From Paenibacillus thalictri (GTDB lineage Bacteria > Bacillota > Bacilli > Paenibacillales > NBRC-103111), in contig NZ_SIRE01000008.1 of NCBI RefSeq assembly GCF_004307995.1, positions 62,001 through 126,000 of the forward strand: DNA of 64,000 bases, read 5' to 3'. Made by a program: the position numbers and the translations under genes. The notes below the pieces were generated by a model. That model saw only the letters and a program-made list of their open reading frames with translations. It was not told the origin of the DNA and searched no databases. This document shows, in pieces, positions 9,463 to 18,517 of this stretch. Positions within the stretch are counted from its first letter, which is position 1. Every line of letters begins with the position of its first letter.

Positions 9463-10995
9463 ATGACAAACAGCATTAAATTGAACAGAGCAGCGGCAGT
9501 TCACAAAATTGACAGGAACATTTACGGGCATTTTGCCGAGCATTTGGGCCGTTGTATTTACGAGGGCATCTGGGTTGGAGAGGATTCCGCTATTCCGAAT
9601 ACACGAGGCATCCGCAACGATGTCGTTCAGGCGTTAAAAGACATGAAAATTCCGATTTTGCGCTGGCCGGGAGGCTGTTTTGCCGACGAATATCATTGGC
9701 AGGACGGGATCGGTTCCAAGGAATCGCGGGCCCGGATGATCAATACGCATTGGGGCGGCGTCGTGGAAAACAATCATTTCGGGACCCATGAATTTTTCGA
9801 TTTATGCGATATGCTGGAGACCGAACCGTACATTTGCGGCAATGTCGGAAGCGGGACCGTTTATGAGATGCAGCAATGGGTCGAATATATGACCTTTGAT
9901 GGTGAGTCGCCAATGGCCGACCTGCGCAAAGCAAACGGCAGAGAAAAGCCGTGGAATCTGACCTACTTTGGCGTAGGCAACGAGAACTGGGGCTGCGGCG
10001 GCAGGATGAGGGCGGAATATTACGCCGACCTGTACAGACAATACAGCACGTACGTCAGGGATTATGGAGACAACGCCATTTATAAAATCGCCGCCGGTCC
10101 GCGTGGCGACAATTACCATTGGACGGAAGTGCTGATGCGCGAGGCCGCCCCTTTCATGGACGGATTGGCGCTCCACTACTATACCCGATTGAGGGATCAC
10201 AGCATCGTGCTGCAAAATCCCGACGGCAACCGGATCTATCTGAAAGATCCGAAGGCGGTGCGGGGGCAGGCCGTCGACTTCGACGAAAGCGAATGGTTTG
10301 GCATCATGAAGGCCGCTTATTTCACCGAAGAGCTTGTCGCGAAGCATTCGGCCGTGATGGATAAATACGACCCCGAGAAAAAAGTCGCCTTGATCATCGA
10401 TGAATGGGGCACATGGTTTGACGTTGAACCCGGCACGAATCCGGGTTTCCTGTACCAGCAAAATACGATGAGAGACGCGGTTTCGGCGGCGATCAGCCTG
10501 AACATCTTCAATAACCACTGCGACCGCGTGCGTATGGCGAATATTGCGCAGACGATCAACGTGCTGCAGGCGGTGATTCTTACGGAAGGGGAAAAAATGA
10601 TTCTGACCCCGACCTATCATGTGTTCGAGATGTTTAAGGTGCACCAGGATGCGATCATGCAGCCGGTGGACATTCAGTGCGGCGCCTATAAGCTGAACGG
10701 AGAAGAAGTGCCGCAATTAAGCGTGTCCGCTTCCGTAGACGCCGCGGGCAAGCTGAACATCACGGTCTGCAATACGGACCCGTCCCATGCCGCTCCGCTG
10801 CATGGCGATACGGGAGGATTTGCCGGCAAGCTGGTTACGGGGAGAATATTGGCCGCTGACGCAATGAGCAGCCATAATACATTTGAGCATCCGAACCGCG
10901 TGAAGCCGGAGCCATTTACAGGCGTACAACTGACCCAAGAAGGGTTCCAGGCGACGATCCCGCCGATGTCGGTTGTTGTGCTGACGATCGAATAA
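9463..10995 (+). CDS. GH51 alpha-L-arabinofuranosidase
   Basis: A 510-residue enzyme that removes terminal alpha-L-arabinofuranosyl residues with retention of configuration. The N-terminal (beta/alpha)8 barrel opens with [11 protein letters not shown] and RWPGGCFAD. The acid/base is E174 in GVGNENWG and the nucleophile is E314 in [12 protein letters not shown]-terminal beta-sandwich follows, as in the family. There is no signal peptide, so it acts on imported oligosaccharides. It lies directly after the importer and is paired with a second GH51 of identical length 300 bases downstream. Confidence 0.93.
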   Translation: MTNSIKLNRAAAVHKIDRNIYGHFAEHLGRCIYEGIWVGEDSAIPNTRGIRNDVVQALKDMKIPILRWPGGCFADEYHWQDGIGSKESRARMINTHWGGVVENNHFGTHEFFDLCDMLETEPYICGNVGSGTVYEMQQWVEYMTFDGESPMADLRKANGREKPWNLTYFGVGNENWGCGGRMRAEYYADLYRQYSTYVRDYGDNAIYKIAAGPRGDNYHWTEVLMREAAPFMDGLALHYYTRLRDHSIVLQNPDGNRIYLKDPKAVRGQAVDFDESEWFGIMKAAYFTEELVAKHSAVMDKYDPEKKVALIIDEWGTWFDVEPGTNPGFLYQQNTMRDAVSAAISLNIFNNHCDRVRMANIAQTINVLQAVILTEGEKMILTPTYHVFEMFKVHQDAIMQPVDIQCGAYKLNGEEVPQLSVSASVDAAGKLNITVCNTDPSHAAPLHGDTGGFAGKLVTGRILAADAMSSHNTFEHPNRVKPEPFTGVQLTQEGFQATIPPMSVVVLTIE

Positions 10996-11009
10996 CCGAG
11001 AGGAGCTTC

Positions 11010-11279
11010 ATGGCCGTGGCTAAACAAAGTCCATGCAAAGACTGCTCGGAAACGATAGTGGTCCCGCCGGAAAAAGTTGCCGCCATGCTGCAAATGCTCA
11101 TGGACTCGCGGCAGGTAGAACTCGCCGACGAGGAAACAAGCGGCAAGCGGCTTGCCCAATGCATTAGCTGCGAAGGTTATGCGCACGGAGGAACGTGCAA
11201 ATATTGCGGCTGCCTTGTACAAATTCGCACCAAAATCAAGGATAGGGCGTGCCCCTATCCTTTTAACCCCAGATGGTGA
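11010..11279 (+). CDS. Small Cys-rich protein, DUF6171-like
   Basis: An 89-residue soluble protein with a ribosome site (GAGAGGAGC) before ATG 11010. Two metal-binding clusters are visible: an N-terminal CKDC, then CISC and CKYCGC further on, ending near CPYPF. The pattern resembles the uncharacterised DUF6171 zinc-ribbon family of Bacilli. No function is known. It is sandwiched between two GH51 genes with 14- and 18-base gaps, so it is co-transcribed with them. Metal binding is inferred from Cys spacing. Confidence 0.75.
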   Translation: MAVAKQSPCKDCSETIVVPPEKVAAMLQMLMDSRQVELADEETSGKRLAQCISCEGYAHGGTCKYCGCLVQIRTKIKDRACPYPFNPRW

Positions 11280-11297
11280 GAGCGGGAGACGTAATCG

Positions 11298-12830
11298 ATG
11301 ATCGATATCGGCATTAGGCTGGATGAGCAGGTAGGGCGTATCAATCCCAACATTTACGGGCACTTTATCGAGCATTTGGGCGGGGTTGTCTACGACGGCA
11401 TATGGGTGGGGGAAGACGCGGGCATTCCCCATATCAACGGCTTCAGGCAGGAGCTTGCGGAGAAGCTGAAAGCCATTAAACCGCCCGTCATCCGCTGGCC
11501 GGGCGGATGCTTTGCCGAGACGTACAACTGGAGGGACGGCATCGGACTGCGCGAGCGGCGGCCTGTCACCGTCAATTGGTGGTACATGAAGGACGGAAAG
11601 CTCGAATCGAACCATGTCGGCACCCACGAGTTTATCGAGTTTTGCCGGCTTGTGGACGCTGAGCCTTATTTTGCGGTAAACGCGACGACAACCACCGTAC
11701 TGGAAGCGAGAAATTGGATCGAATACTGCAACATGCCGCAGGGGACGACCACTCTGGCACTAGAGAGAGAAAAGAATGGAAGCGCGGAGCCGTTCAATGT
11801 GAAATATTGGGGACTCGGCAACGAAAACTGGGGCGGCGGGGGCTGCATGACCCCTGAAGATTACTGCCATATATACAGAAAATACGGCATAATCAGCAAA
11901 AGCGTTGGGCCTGAGCTGCAATTTATCGCCTGTGGGCCTTACGAGGGCATTCCGGAATGGACGGAAAAGTTTTTTTACAAATATAAGGAAATGTATACGG
12001 TGGGGCGGGTTGCCCCGATGTATGGTTACTCGCTTCATTATTATGTGACAAACACCGGGCAGATGGGAACGGAGCTGGAATATACCGATGCCCAATGGTA
12101 TGAAATGATGCGTGTAGGCATGGACATGGAGCCGTTTATCCAATCGCAATTTGAGATGCTTCAAGCTGCGCTTCCCGGGGCCGATGTCGGATTGATCGTC
12201 GACGAGTGGGGCGTGTGGCATCAGCTCCACGGCAGGCATCCGCTGCCGGGCCGCTATTTATTCGAACAGCCGAGTACAATGCGCGAAGCGGTATTGGCGG
12301 CGCTTTCGTTGAACATCTTCAACAATCAATGCGACAAGGTGGTGATGGCCAACATCGCCCAGCTTGTCAACTGCATTCATTCGTTGTTTCTGGCCAAAGG
12401 CGATGCCTGTGTGGCAACGACAAGTTATTATGTGTTTGATATGTTTCAAGCCCATCAGGAAGCGGTATGTCTGAAAACGGAGATCGGCGGCCAACCGATC
12501 ACCTATTCGCTGGATGGCATGACGTATGACATGCCTGGCATTTCCTGCTCCGCATCGCTCAAAGACGGCAATCTGGCAATTACGCTCGCTAACATCGCGT
12601 TGGATGAAGACCAGCCGGTGAAGTTGAGTCTGTATGGCGGGGAGTATGAAGGCGAAGGGAGTATGGTCGTATTGGCGTCTTCCAACCCCAGGGACGGCAA
12701 CTCCTTCGAGGAGCCGTATAAAGTGACACCGTCCGAACAGCTTCTGTGGGCGGTTGGACAGGAACTGACGGTGACGATCCCTAAGGCGTCGGTTGTATTG
12801 TTGAAGCTCCCGGTTGCAAGCAAACCATAA
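11298..12830 (+). CDS. GH51 alpha-L-arabinofuranosidase, second copy
   Basis: A 510-residue paralogue of the GH51 two genes upstream. It shares NIYGHFIEHLG and RWPGGCFAE, the acid/base E176 (GLGNENWGGGG) and the nucleophile E303 (LIVDEWGVWH). It is cytoplasmic because it lacks a signal. Sequence between the shared motifs differs clearly, so the two copies may differ in linkage preference (for example alpha-1,2/1,3 versus alpha-1,5); this is inference. It is the last gene of the operon before the fluoride unit. Confidence 0.93.
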   Translation: MIDIGIRLDEQVGRINPNIYGHFIEHLGGVVYDGIWVGEDAGIPHINGFRQELAEKLKAIKPPVIRWPGGCFAETYNWRDGIGLRERRPVTVNWWYMKDGKLESNHVGTHEFIEFCRLVDAEPYFAVNATTTTVLEARNWIEYCNMPQGTTTLALEREKNGSAEPFNVKYWGLGNENWGGGGCMTPEDYCHIYRKYGIISKSVGPELQFIACGPYEGIPEWTEKFFYKYKEMYTVGRVAPMYGYSLHYYVTNTGQMGTELEYTDAQWYEMMRVGMDMEPFIQSQFEMLQAALPGADVGLIVDEWGVWHQLHGRHPLPGRYLFEQPSTMREAVLAALSLNIFNNQCDKVVMANIAQLVNCIHSLFLAKGDACVATTSYYVFDMFQAHQEAVCLKTEIGGQPITYSLDGMTYDMPGISCSASLKDGNLAITLANIALDEDQPVKLSLYGGEYEGEGSMVVLASSNPRDGNSFEEPYKVTPSEQLLWAVGQELTVTIPKASVVLLKLPVASKP

Positions 12831-12841
12831 ATATCCAAATA

Positions 12842-12870
12842 TTGACTAGCCACATGTTCTGCTATAAAAT
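12842..12870 (+). promoter_or_regulatory. Promoter of the fluoride unit
   Basis: TTGACT (12842-12847), a 17-bp spacer and TAAAAT (12865-12870), placed just upstream of the fluoride aptamer. Confidence 0.7.
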
Positions 12871-12884
12871 ATTTATACATGTAT

Positions 12885-12931
12885 AAGGCGATGGAGTTCG
12901 CCTTAACCGCCGAGAGCTAATGACTCCTACC
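12885..12931 (+). ncRNA. Fluoride riboswitch (crcB motif)
   Basis: The conserved aptamer core is present: GGCGATGGAGTTCGCC, then AACCGCC, then GCTAATGACTCCTACC. These are the segments that form the fluoride-binding pseudoknot of the crcB RNA motif. The last segment overlaps the 5' arm of the terminator that follows, so ligand binding would prevent termination and switch on the two channel genes. Confidence 0.93.
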
Positions 12932-12964
12932 AGTTTGTTTTGTGCTGGTAGGAGTTTATTTTTT
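12923..12964 (+). terminator. Riboswitch expression-platform terminator
   Basis: ACTCCTACCAG (12923-12933) pairs perfectly with CTGGTAGGAGT (12945-12955), followed by a T-rich tract. Its 5' arm is shared with the fluoride aptamer, giving a direct ON-switch. Confidence 0.88.
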
Positions 12965-12982
12965 CAGGAAAGGACGCTGGAG

Positions 12983-13369
12983 ATGGATGTCATTGCGCTG
13001 GTGATTGGAGGATTCATCGGGACGATATTGAGGTATGGGCTGGGGAACATCATACCGGCGTCGCCCGACGGATTTCCGCTTGGGATTTTGCTGATTAACC
13101 TTGCAGGATGCTTTTTCTTGGGCTGGTTTTTTACAGGGGCAACGCTGCGTTGGAGGCTCCGGCCTGAAATCAGGTTAGGCCTGGGAACCGGTGTCACCGG
13201 AGCTTTTACGACCTTCTCTACGTTTTCGGTCCAATCGGTGGATCTGATTCAGAGCGCGCATTATGTTGCGGCCGCGATCTACGTGCTGCTCAGCGTTGTG
13301 GGCGGACTCATTTTAACATTTGCCGGCAGTAAATTGGCGGCTTCGCAAAGAAAGGGGCAAACGTCATGA
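12983..13369 (+). CDS. crcB: CrcB/Fluc fluoride channel, subunit 1
   Basis: A 128-residue four-helix membrane protein that exports fluoride as a dual-topology or heterodimeric channel. Family signatures are GGFIGTILRYGLGN near the N-terminus and GVTGAFTTFSTFS in the third helix. ATG 12983 is chosen over an upstream in-frame ATG because the latter lies inside the riboswitch. It overlaps the second channel gene by four bases (ATGA). Confidence 0.93.
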   Translation: MDVIALVIGGFIGTILRYGLGNIIPASPDGFPLGILLINLAGCFFLGWFFTGATLRWRLRPEIRLGLGTGVTGAFTTFSTFSVQSVDLIQSAHYVAAAIYVLLSVVGGLILTFAGSKLAASQRKGQTS

Positions 13370-13722
13370 TATGGCTCATCGGACTTGGCGGCGTTGCGGG
13401 CACGCTTTCCCGGTATTACGCAGGAAAATGGATCAGCGCCAAAACCGGTTCTCATTATCCTTGGGGAACCTGGTTCATCAACATTAGCGGTTCGTTCATT
13501 CTGGGCATCCTGTTCGCGCTTTATGCGAGGCACGAAATTCCGGATCTCGTCTGGACGGTGGCCGGAACCGGTTTTTGCGGCGGCTATACGACGTTTTCCA
13601 CATTTGGTTACGAAACGATCCAGCTCGTCCAGAAGGGAGAGCGGAGAAAAGCGGTCATCTACGTGGTATCTTCCGTAGCGGTCGGGATCTTGTTTGCTTT
13701 CATCGGCATGAAGCTCGCTTGA
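13366..13722 (+). CDS. crcB: CrcB/Fluc fluoride channel, subunit 2
   Basis: A 118-residue partner of the preceding channel gene, with GGVAGTLSRYYAGK and TGFCGGYTTFSTFG. Adjacent crcB genes in Firmicutes commonly encode the two halves of an antiparallel heterodimer, consistent with the translational coupling here. It is unrelated to the surrounding sugar genes. Confidence 0.93.
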   Translation: MIWLIGLGGVAGTLSRYYAGKWISAKTGSHYPWGTWFINISGSFILGILFALYARHEIPDLVWTVAGTGFCGGYTTFSTFGYETIQLVQKGERRKAVIYVVSSVAVGILFAFIGMKLA

Positions 13723-13783
13723 GGTGAGCATGACGAGACGGCTGCAATTGTTGGGGCTCCGGCGAATAACATCTTTATTAAGG

Positions 13784-13828
13784 CCCAAGAAACGGAACGA
13801 ATGTTCTGCTCTTGGGTTATTGCTGTTT
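13784..13828 (+). terminator. Terminator of the fluoride unit
   Basis: CCCAAGA (13784-13790) pairs with TCTTGGG (13810-13816), with an inner GAAC/GTTC pairing, followed by a T-rich stretch. The 360-base gap from 13723 to 14082 holds this and the cre site at 14001; I see no credible gene in it. Confidence 0.6.
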
Positions 13829-14000
13829 GAAGACATTTGTTCAAGGCGAAAATCTGATAGGCAAAACCGAAAAAATGAGCGTGCGGCGGATATGAACCCC
13901 TCTACAATAGAGATAGACGAGGCGTGATACTTTTGATACTTATAGCCCGGATGCTGCAAAGGAGGAGGAGTGGTAAAGCAACGTTTGAAAACAGCCTAAT

Positions 14001-14014
14001 TGAAAGCGTTTACT
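14001..14014 (+). promoter_or_regulatory. cre site (perfect match)
   Basis: TGAAAGCGTTTACT fits the CcpA cre consensus at all 14 positions and lies 69 bp upstream of the Asp-box gene. Catabolite repression of that gene is the likely consequence. Confidence 0.7.
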
Positions 14015-14082
14015 GAAGAAAACAATTTTGTTATTCATGCCCATGAAAGTAATTATAAAACGATGATACGGAGGAATATCCA

Positions 14083-15693
14083 ATGCTTACCCATACGAGG
14101 AGTGTAAAACATCGCGTTTTTGAAGTTTGGCGCAGTCCCGGCCGCTTTACGAAAAACCCCGATCTCATCCGGCTGCCGTCCGGCCGGCTCATGCTTGTAT
14201 ATTGCGACAACGACGCTCACTGGTCGCTGGAAACGCAGATCATTACCTTGCTGGCCAGCGATGACGACGGCCAAACCTGGTTTAAACATCGTGAAATCGA
14301 CCGCGCCGATTTGCGCAAAGGCGACGAACGTCTTGTCACGCCTCGGCTCAGCCAGCTAAACGACGGAAGGCTGGTTATTCTCATCGACCACGACGATTTC
14401 GGACATTTTCACGAAGACCAGCCTTCGGGCAACTGGGTATATTGGAGCGAAGATGACGGAGAGACATGGACGACGTATCGGGAAACCGGCATTTCCGGCT
14501 TTGAGCCGGACCGGATGATGGATTTGCCGGACGGCCGATTAGCTGTCGTGTCCCATGTCATGCGGGGCGATTCGCAGGAATTTGCGGTTATTTTATCCTG
14601 CTCGGACGACGGCGGCAGCACCTGGTACGAACAAGCGACGATTGCCCACGACGGGCTGCACCGCTTTTGCGAAGGCGCACTTGTAGTGCTTAACGGCGGC
14701 AAAGAATTGGCCTGCATCATGCGCGAGAATCATTCCGCGGGTATTCCTTGTTTTGCCGCATTTTCGCGGGATCACGGCGTATCTTGGACCACGCCGCAGA
14801 TGATGCCGTTTTCGCTGCACCGGCCTTATGCCAAGCAGCTTGCGGACGGCCGCGTGCTGGTGACGGGACGGCAGGTGAGCGGGGGGCTGGGCACCTACGG
14901 CTGGTGCGGCGATTTCCATAAAGAGGCGGGTTCGTACGCGATTGGCGGACCACGCCGCAAGTATGCGGCGGAGCTGTCTGCGGAAGCGCTAACGATCATC
15001 AATCAGCCCGATCACGAATGCCGCTACACGCTGCTGCCCCCGGAATCGTCTAAAAGCGAAGTTGTGTTTCAAGCGGAGGTAAAGATCGAAGCGGATACGG
15101 ACGAGGCGGTAGCGTATATGGCCGTATCCCGTCTTCGCGGGATCCGCGGCCCGATTGTTTTATACATCGGGCGCAATTGGATCGCCTTAACGACGCACAC
15201 CGTTGATTTCCGCAAACCCGTCGATATGTCGGATTACCGTAAGCTGACGATTCATCATCGCCGTGGGCTGCTGACAGTCCAGGTCGACGGGGAAACCATT
15301 ATTAATTCCTGCGTGTTCTGGGAGGCGGACCGGCTTGGCAACTTCCACGGGGGAGGCGATTTGGCTGCGCGCACCGGATTTGGACAGCTGGGCGATACCG
15401 GCAAGAGCTGCTGGCGTGAACTCAGCTACAAGGTGACCAATCCGACGCTGCCGCAAATGAACTGGCGCTGGCGGGCGGCCGACGTATTGTGGCCTGACGC
15501 GTACCAGCGGGAGAGAATGATCGAAATTCATGCCAACCATCCCGATCAAAAACCTTGGCCGGATCATGGCTATTCCTCTTGGCTGGAGCTGCCGGACGGC
15601 CGGATCATGTTTGTCGATTACACCAATCAAGGCGACGAACCGCATAAAAGCCATCTGGTCGGCGTTTATTTGCATGCTGAGGACTATGCATAA
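14083..15693 (+). CDS. Sialidase-superfamily (Asp-box) protein with C-terminal lectin-like domain
   Basis: A 536-residue protein with no signal peptide. Four Asp-box repeats are visible: SDDDGQTW (about 58), SEDDGETW (about 121), SDDGGSTW (about 172) and SRDHGVSW (about 228). They mark a six-bladed beta-propeller of the sialidase superfamily. Residues of about 310-460 look like a concanavalin-type beta-sandwich (LTIHHRRGLLTVQVDGETI). True sialidase activity is not assured, as this fold also includes other glycosidases and lyases acting on uronic-acid glycans. It is a single-gene unit with its own cre site and terminator, just upstream of a membrane AraC regulator. Confidence 0.82.
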   Translation: MLTHTRSVKHRVFEVWRSPGRFTKNPDLIRLPSGRLMLVYCDNDAHWSLETQIITLLASDDDGQTWFKHREIDRADLRKGDERLVTPRLSQLNDGRLVILIDHDDFGHFHEDQPSGNWVYWSEDDGETWTTYRETGISGFEPDRMMDLPDGRLAVVSHVMRGDSQEFAVILSCSDDGGSTWYEQATIAHDGLHRFCEGALVVLNGGKELACIMRENHSAGIPCFAAFSRDHGVSWTTPQMMPFSLHRPYAKQLADGRVLVTGRQVSGGLGTYGWCGDFHKEAGSYAIGGPRRKYAAELSAEALTIINQPDHECRYTLLPPESSKSEVVFQAEVKIEADTDEAVAYMAVSRLRGIRGPIVLYIGRNWIALTTHTVDFRKPVDMSDYRKLTIHHRRGLLTVQVDGETIINSCVFWEADRLGNFHGGGDLAARTGFGQLGDTGKSCWRELSYKVTNPTLPQMNWRWRAADVLWPDAYQRERMIEIHANHPDQKPWPDHGYSSWLELPDGRIMFVDYTNQGDEPHKSHLVGVYLHAEDYA

Positions 15694-15771
15694 CGAGCCA
15701 TAACGTACCATACGGCTGCGCATGCTGGCTGTGTGTGGGCATGCCGTTTCCATAGTGGGATGGTGCGCGGA

Positions 15772-15823
15772 AAAGGGACTGCTTCGGGTCGAATTTACGA
15801 CCGCTGAAGGGTCTCTTTTTTTG
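15772..15823 (+). terminator. Terminator after the Asp-box gene
   Basis: AGGGAC (15774-15779) pairs with GTCTCT (15811-15816); inner CTTC/GAAG and GTCG/CGAC pairings and a run of seven Ts complete it. Confidence 0.8.
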
Positions 15824-15834
15824 CTGCAACCGAT

Positions 15835-15861
15835 TTGAGTTTCGAAAATATTTGGTATACT
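15835..15861 (+). promoter_or_regulatory. Promoter of the membrane AraC gene
   Basis: TTGAGT (15835-15840) lies 15 bp from TATACT (15856-15861), which is preceded by TG to give an extended -10. Confidence 0.5.
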
Positions 15862-15939
15862 GGTAGTATGAAACAACACGATCGGATTGTAGCGGAGCGT
15901 ATATTTATATATCAATCGGGGCATATGATTAGTTTCTTT

Positions 15940-15953
15940 TGACAACGCTTACA
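15940..15953 (+). promoter_or_regulatory. cre-like site in the AraC leader
   Basis: TGACAACGCTTACA matches the cre consensus at 13 of 14 positions. It is about 80 bp downstream of the promoter and 20 bp before the start codon, a roadblock position. Confidence 0.55.
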
Positions 15954-15973
15954 TTTGTGAGGGGGGAAAGGGC

Positions 15974-18346
15974 ATGTTCTCATTATTGGCTCGAAGTATT
16001 GCGGAATGGTCAGGCAAAATCAAGCGACGCAAGTTTTTGCTCCGGTTAATTTCGTCTATTTTGCTGCTGGCCGCCGTGCCGAACCTAACGTTTGGCATCA
16101 TCGCCTATTTTAACGTCACCAAGACATTCGAGCATGAAACAAGCGCTGCGAACGCTAAATATTTGCAGCAAAGCATGAACGCCTTGGAGCTGGTCATTCA
16201 GCAAATCACGGAAAATTGCCAGCAGCTGGCGCTAAATCCGGCGTTTCGCAATTTCGAGGCGTTTCCGAACGGCACGTATTACGAAAGCTTAAACGGCACC
16301 CTGCCGGAGCAGGACTTGCCGGCGCTGTATTCGTATATCGACAACAAAACCACCGCCATCCAAAGCATCGAATATTTCAAGTTGTCCAACGAATTTGTCG
16401 ATTCCGTCTATTATTACGACAGCAATAAAAACCTGGTGCTGATGATTAAGGACGAAAATACGTTCAAGCAATATTCGCTGGAAAGCTTTTTCGATAAACA
16501 ATGGTACGGCGTATTGACAAGCGGAACGGAATCTCCGATCATTCTGGATCCGCGGATGGCCATGCAGTTCAACCATCAGAGCAAACGGGTGCTGACTTTG
16601 CTGTTCCGCACAAATCAGGACGACAACGCTTTTATTATTAATCTGGACGCCGCACTTATCTATCACCATATCATCAACCGGCTGAACGATAAGGAAAGCT
16701 TGGCTGTGTTGTCCGGCGGCGAAGCCGTCTTGTTCGCCACGGAGCAGGAGGCGTTCGCCCAAACGGTGAAAAGCGCTTTGTCGGGAAAACATTTGCAAGG
16801 CTCAAACGGATTTATCCGCTCGGAGGTGAACGGGGAACGCAATCTTGTGACTTATGTTCACTCCGACAAACTTCATTGGACATTTGTAGATATGATCAAC
16901 CTGAACCAGTTGTTTGTCAGCACCGCGTATTTGCGCAAAGTGATTGTGTATTCGCTTGCGCTGCTGCTCGGTTTATCGGTGCTGCTGACGTTTATCGCTT
17001 CCAATCGGCTCTACCGGCCGATTTCGCGGATTCAGGCGCTTATGCGCGCGCAATGGGGGAGAATCGGAGAGACGTGGAAAGACGAGCTGCATTCTATCGG
17101 GGATGCGCTGCGCCAATCGTTCGACGAACGCGACCAGTTCCGCCGGCGCCTGGAAGAAAGTTTGCCTTATTATATCGAGCAGTTCAAAAATCAGCTGCTG
17201 CGCCAGCCGGCCGAAGCCAGCGGTGCGCTGCAGGAGAAATTCGCCGATTTGCACATTCCCCTTGAGGTGAGCGAGCTGGGGCTTTTGCTGCTGACGTTTG
17301 AGGAGCGTCACCCCGATGCTGCCGCCGACCCGGTCAGCGAATCCCCGTGGGAGATGGTCAGGCTGCTTCATGAATTAAAGCGCAGCTCACTTGCGAATAT
17401 GCCGCATATGACTGTGGATACGGGGAACCGGCATTTGGCGATTGTCATCAATACCGGGAAAGAGGAAATGCATCGCGTCTTTGCGCTGGGAGCGGAATTG
17501 ATCGAAATACTGGAGATCAACTTCGCGGCCCCGATTACCGTCGGCGTCGGACGTCACTGCCCGTCGGTCGGCGATTTGCCGAGAGCGTTCGAGGAAGCTT
17601 CGGAAGCTTTGCGGTTCCGGCTGCTGCACGGCTGCGGCCAAGTGATTTACATCGGCGATATCGGGCTTGACGGCAGCAATGCTTCGGACGAAATATTTTC
17701 CAAGAAACGGGAAGAGCGGCTTATCGGTTACGTGAAGACGGGGGACGCTGCGCGGGCCAAAGAAGTGGTCGGAGAGCTGATGGAGGCGTGGCTTGTCAAC
17801 AAACACCGGCTGCATTATACGCACATTCAATTTGAGTTTTTTAAAGTAATTACCGGGGTGCTGAGTACGCTGCAGCAAAGCAGCGTCGATATGGCGCGGT
17901 TTATCCGCTCCGATCCGTACCGCGAGGTAATGAAGCTGGAATCGATGGATCAGCTCGCCGCTTGGTCCGATGGATTTCTGCAATCCGCCGCCGACTGCAT
18001 CGGAGAAGAGATGAACCGCAAGGACAATCAGCACGTGTCCAAAGTGATCGGCATTCTCGAACGGGAGCACGGCTCGGATTTATCGCTGCCGCTTGTTTCC
18101 GAAATGCTCAATTTGAACCCGGCTTACGTGAGCCGGTTGTTCAAGCAGTACACGGGGAAATCGTTCACCGAATATTTGACCGAGGTGCGGATCGAGAAAA
18201 GCAAGGAACTGCTGCAGCAAACGGAATTAAAAGTAAACGAGGTGGGCAGCAAGGTCGGATATCACAATACGTATTATTTTATCAAAGTGTTTAAGGAGCA
18301 TGCAGGCATGACGCCGGGGGAATACAAACGAATATTCGGGCTTTGA
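15974..18346 (+). CDS. Membrane-anchored AraC family regulator
   Basis: A 790-residue single-chain sensor-regulator. TM1 lies at about 24-45 (LLAAVPNLTFGIIAY), then an extracytoplasmic Cache-like sensor to about 315, TM2 at about 317-340 (ALLLGLSVLLTFIAS), a cytoplasmic linker, and a C-terminal AraC DNA-binding domain (LPLVSEMLNLNPAYVSRLF, VNEVGSKVGYHNTYYFIKVF). Proteins of this design replace a YesM/YesN pair in Paenibacillus. It precedes a binding protein and two permeases and probably activates them. It starts at ATG 15974 after GAGGGGGGAAAG. Confidence 0.9.
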   Translation: MFSLLARSIAEWSGKIKRRKFLLRLISSILLLAAVPNLTFGIIAYFNVTKTFEHETSAANAKYLQQSMNALELVIQQITENCQQLALNPAFRNFEAFPNGTYYESLNGTLPEQDLPALYSYIDNKTTAIQSIEYFKLSNEFVDSVYYYDSNKNLVLMIKDENTFKQYSLESFFDKQWYGVLTSGTESPIILDPRMAMQFNHQSKRVLTLLFRTNQDDNAFIINLDAALIYHHIINRLNDKESLAVLSGGEAVLFATEQEAFAQTVKSALSGKHLQGSNGFIRSEVNGERNLVTYVHSDKLHWTFVDMINLNQLFVSTAYLRKVIVYSLALLLGLSVLLTFIASNRLYRPISRIQALMRAQWGRIGETWKDELHSIGDALRQSFDERDQFRRRLEESLPYYIEQFKNQLLRQPAEASGALQEKFADLHIPLEVSELGLLLLTFEERHPDAAADPVSESPWEMVRLLHELKRSSLANMPHMTVDTGNRHLAIVINTGKEEMHRVFALGAELIEILEINFAAPITVGVGRHCPSVGDLPRAFEEASEALRFRLLHGCGQVIYIGDIGLDGSNASDEIFSKKREERLIGYVKTGDAARAKEVVGELMEAWLVNKHRLHYTHIQFEFFKVITGVLSTLQQSSVDMARFIRSDPYREVMKLESMDQLAAWSDGFLQSAADCIGEEMNRKDNQHVSKVIGILEREHGSDLSLPLVSEMLNLNPAYVSRLFKQYTGKSFTEYLTEVRIEKSKELLQQTELKVNEVGSKVGYHNTYYFIKVFKEHAGMTPGEYKRIFGL

Positions 18347-18423
18347 TTTCAAAAAAAGGATCGGAATCTAATAAATAGATGACATCTCATAAGTTTATTA
18401 TGCAATCTCAAATTTTTATTATC

Positions 18424-18450
18424 GTAAAGCGCTTTCAGCGGTGCTATGTT
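18424..18450 (+). promoter_or_regulatory. cre-like site and probable -10 upstream of the binding protein
   Basis: GTAAAGCGCTTTCA (18424-18437) fits cre at 12 of 14 positions and is a near-perfect palindrome. TGCTATGTT follows (18442-18450, an extended -10 form). No clear -35 is present, consistent with activator dependence. Confidence 0.4.
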
Positions 18451-18517
18451 GGTAGCAAGGACGCGCTGGTTACGTCACTTGCCGCGTTTGGATACTTTGG
18501 CGTAAGGAGGGTTTGGT

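Noticed and set aside
9802..10716. Minus-strand open frame of 304 codons
   Set aside because: Antisense to the first GH51 gene, whose catalytic motifs are intact; the frame has no recognisable motif.
10686..11627. Minus-strand open frame of 313 codons
   Set aside because: Spans the ends of both GH51 genes and the small Cys-rich gene, all better supported on the + strand.
13724..13927. Short + strand frame of 67 codons after crcB
   Set aside because: It contains the terminator hairpin of the fluoride unit and has no recognisable domain.
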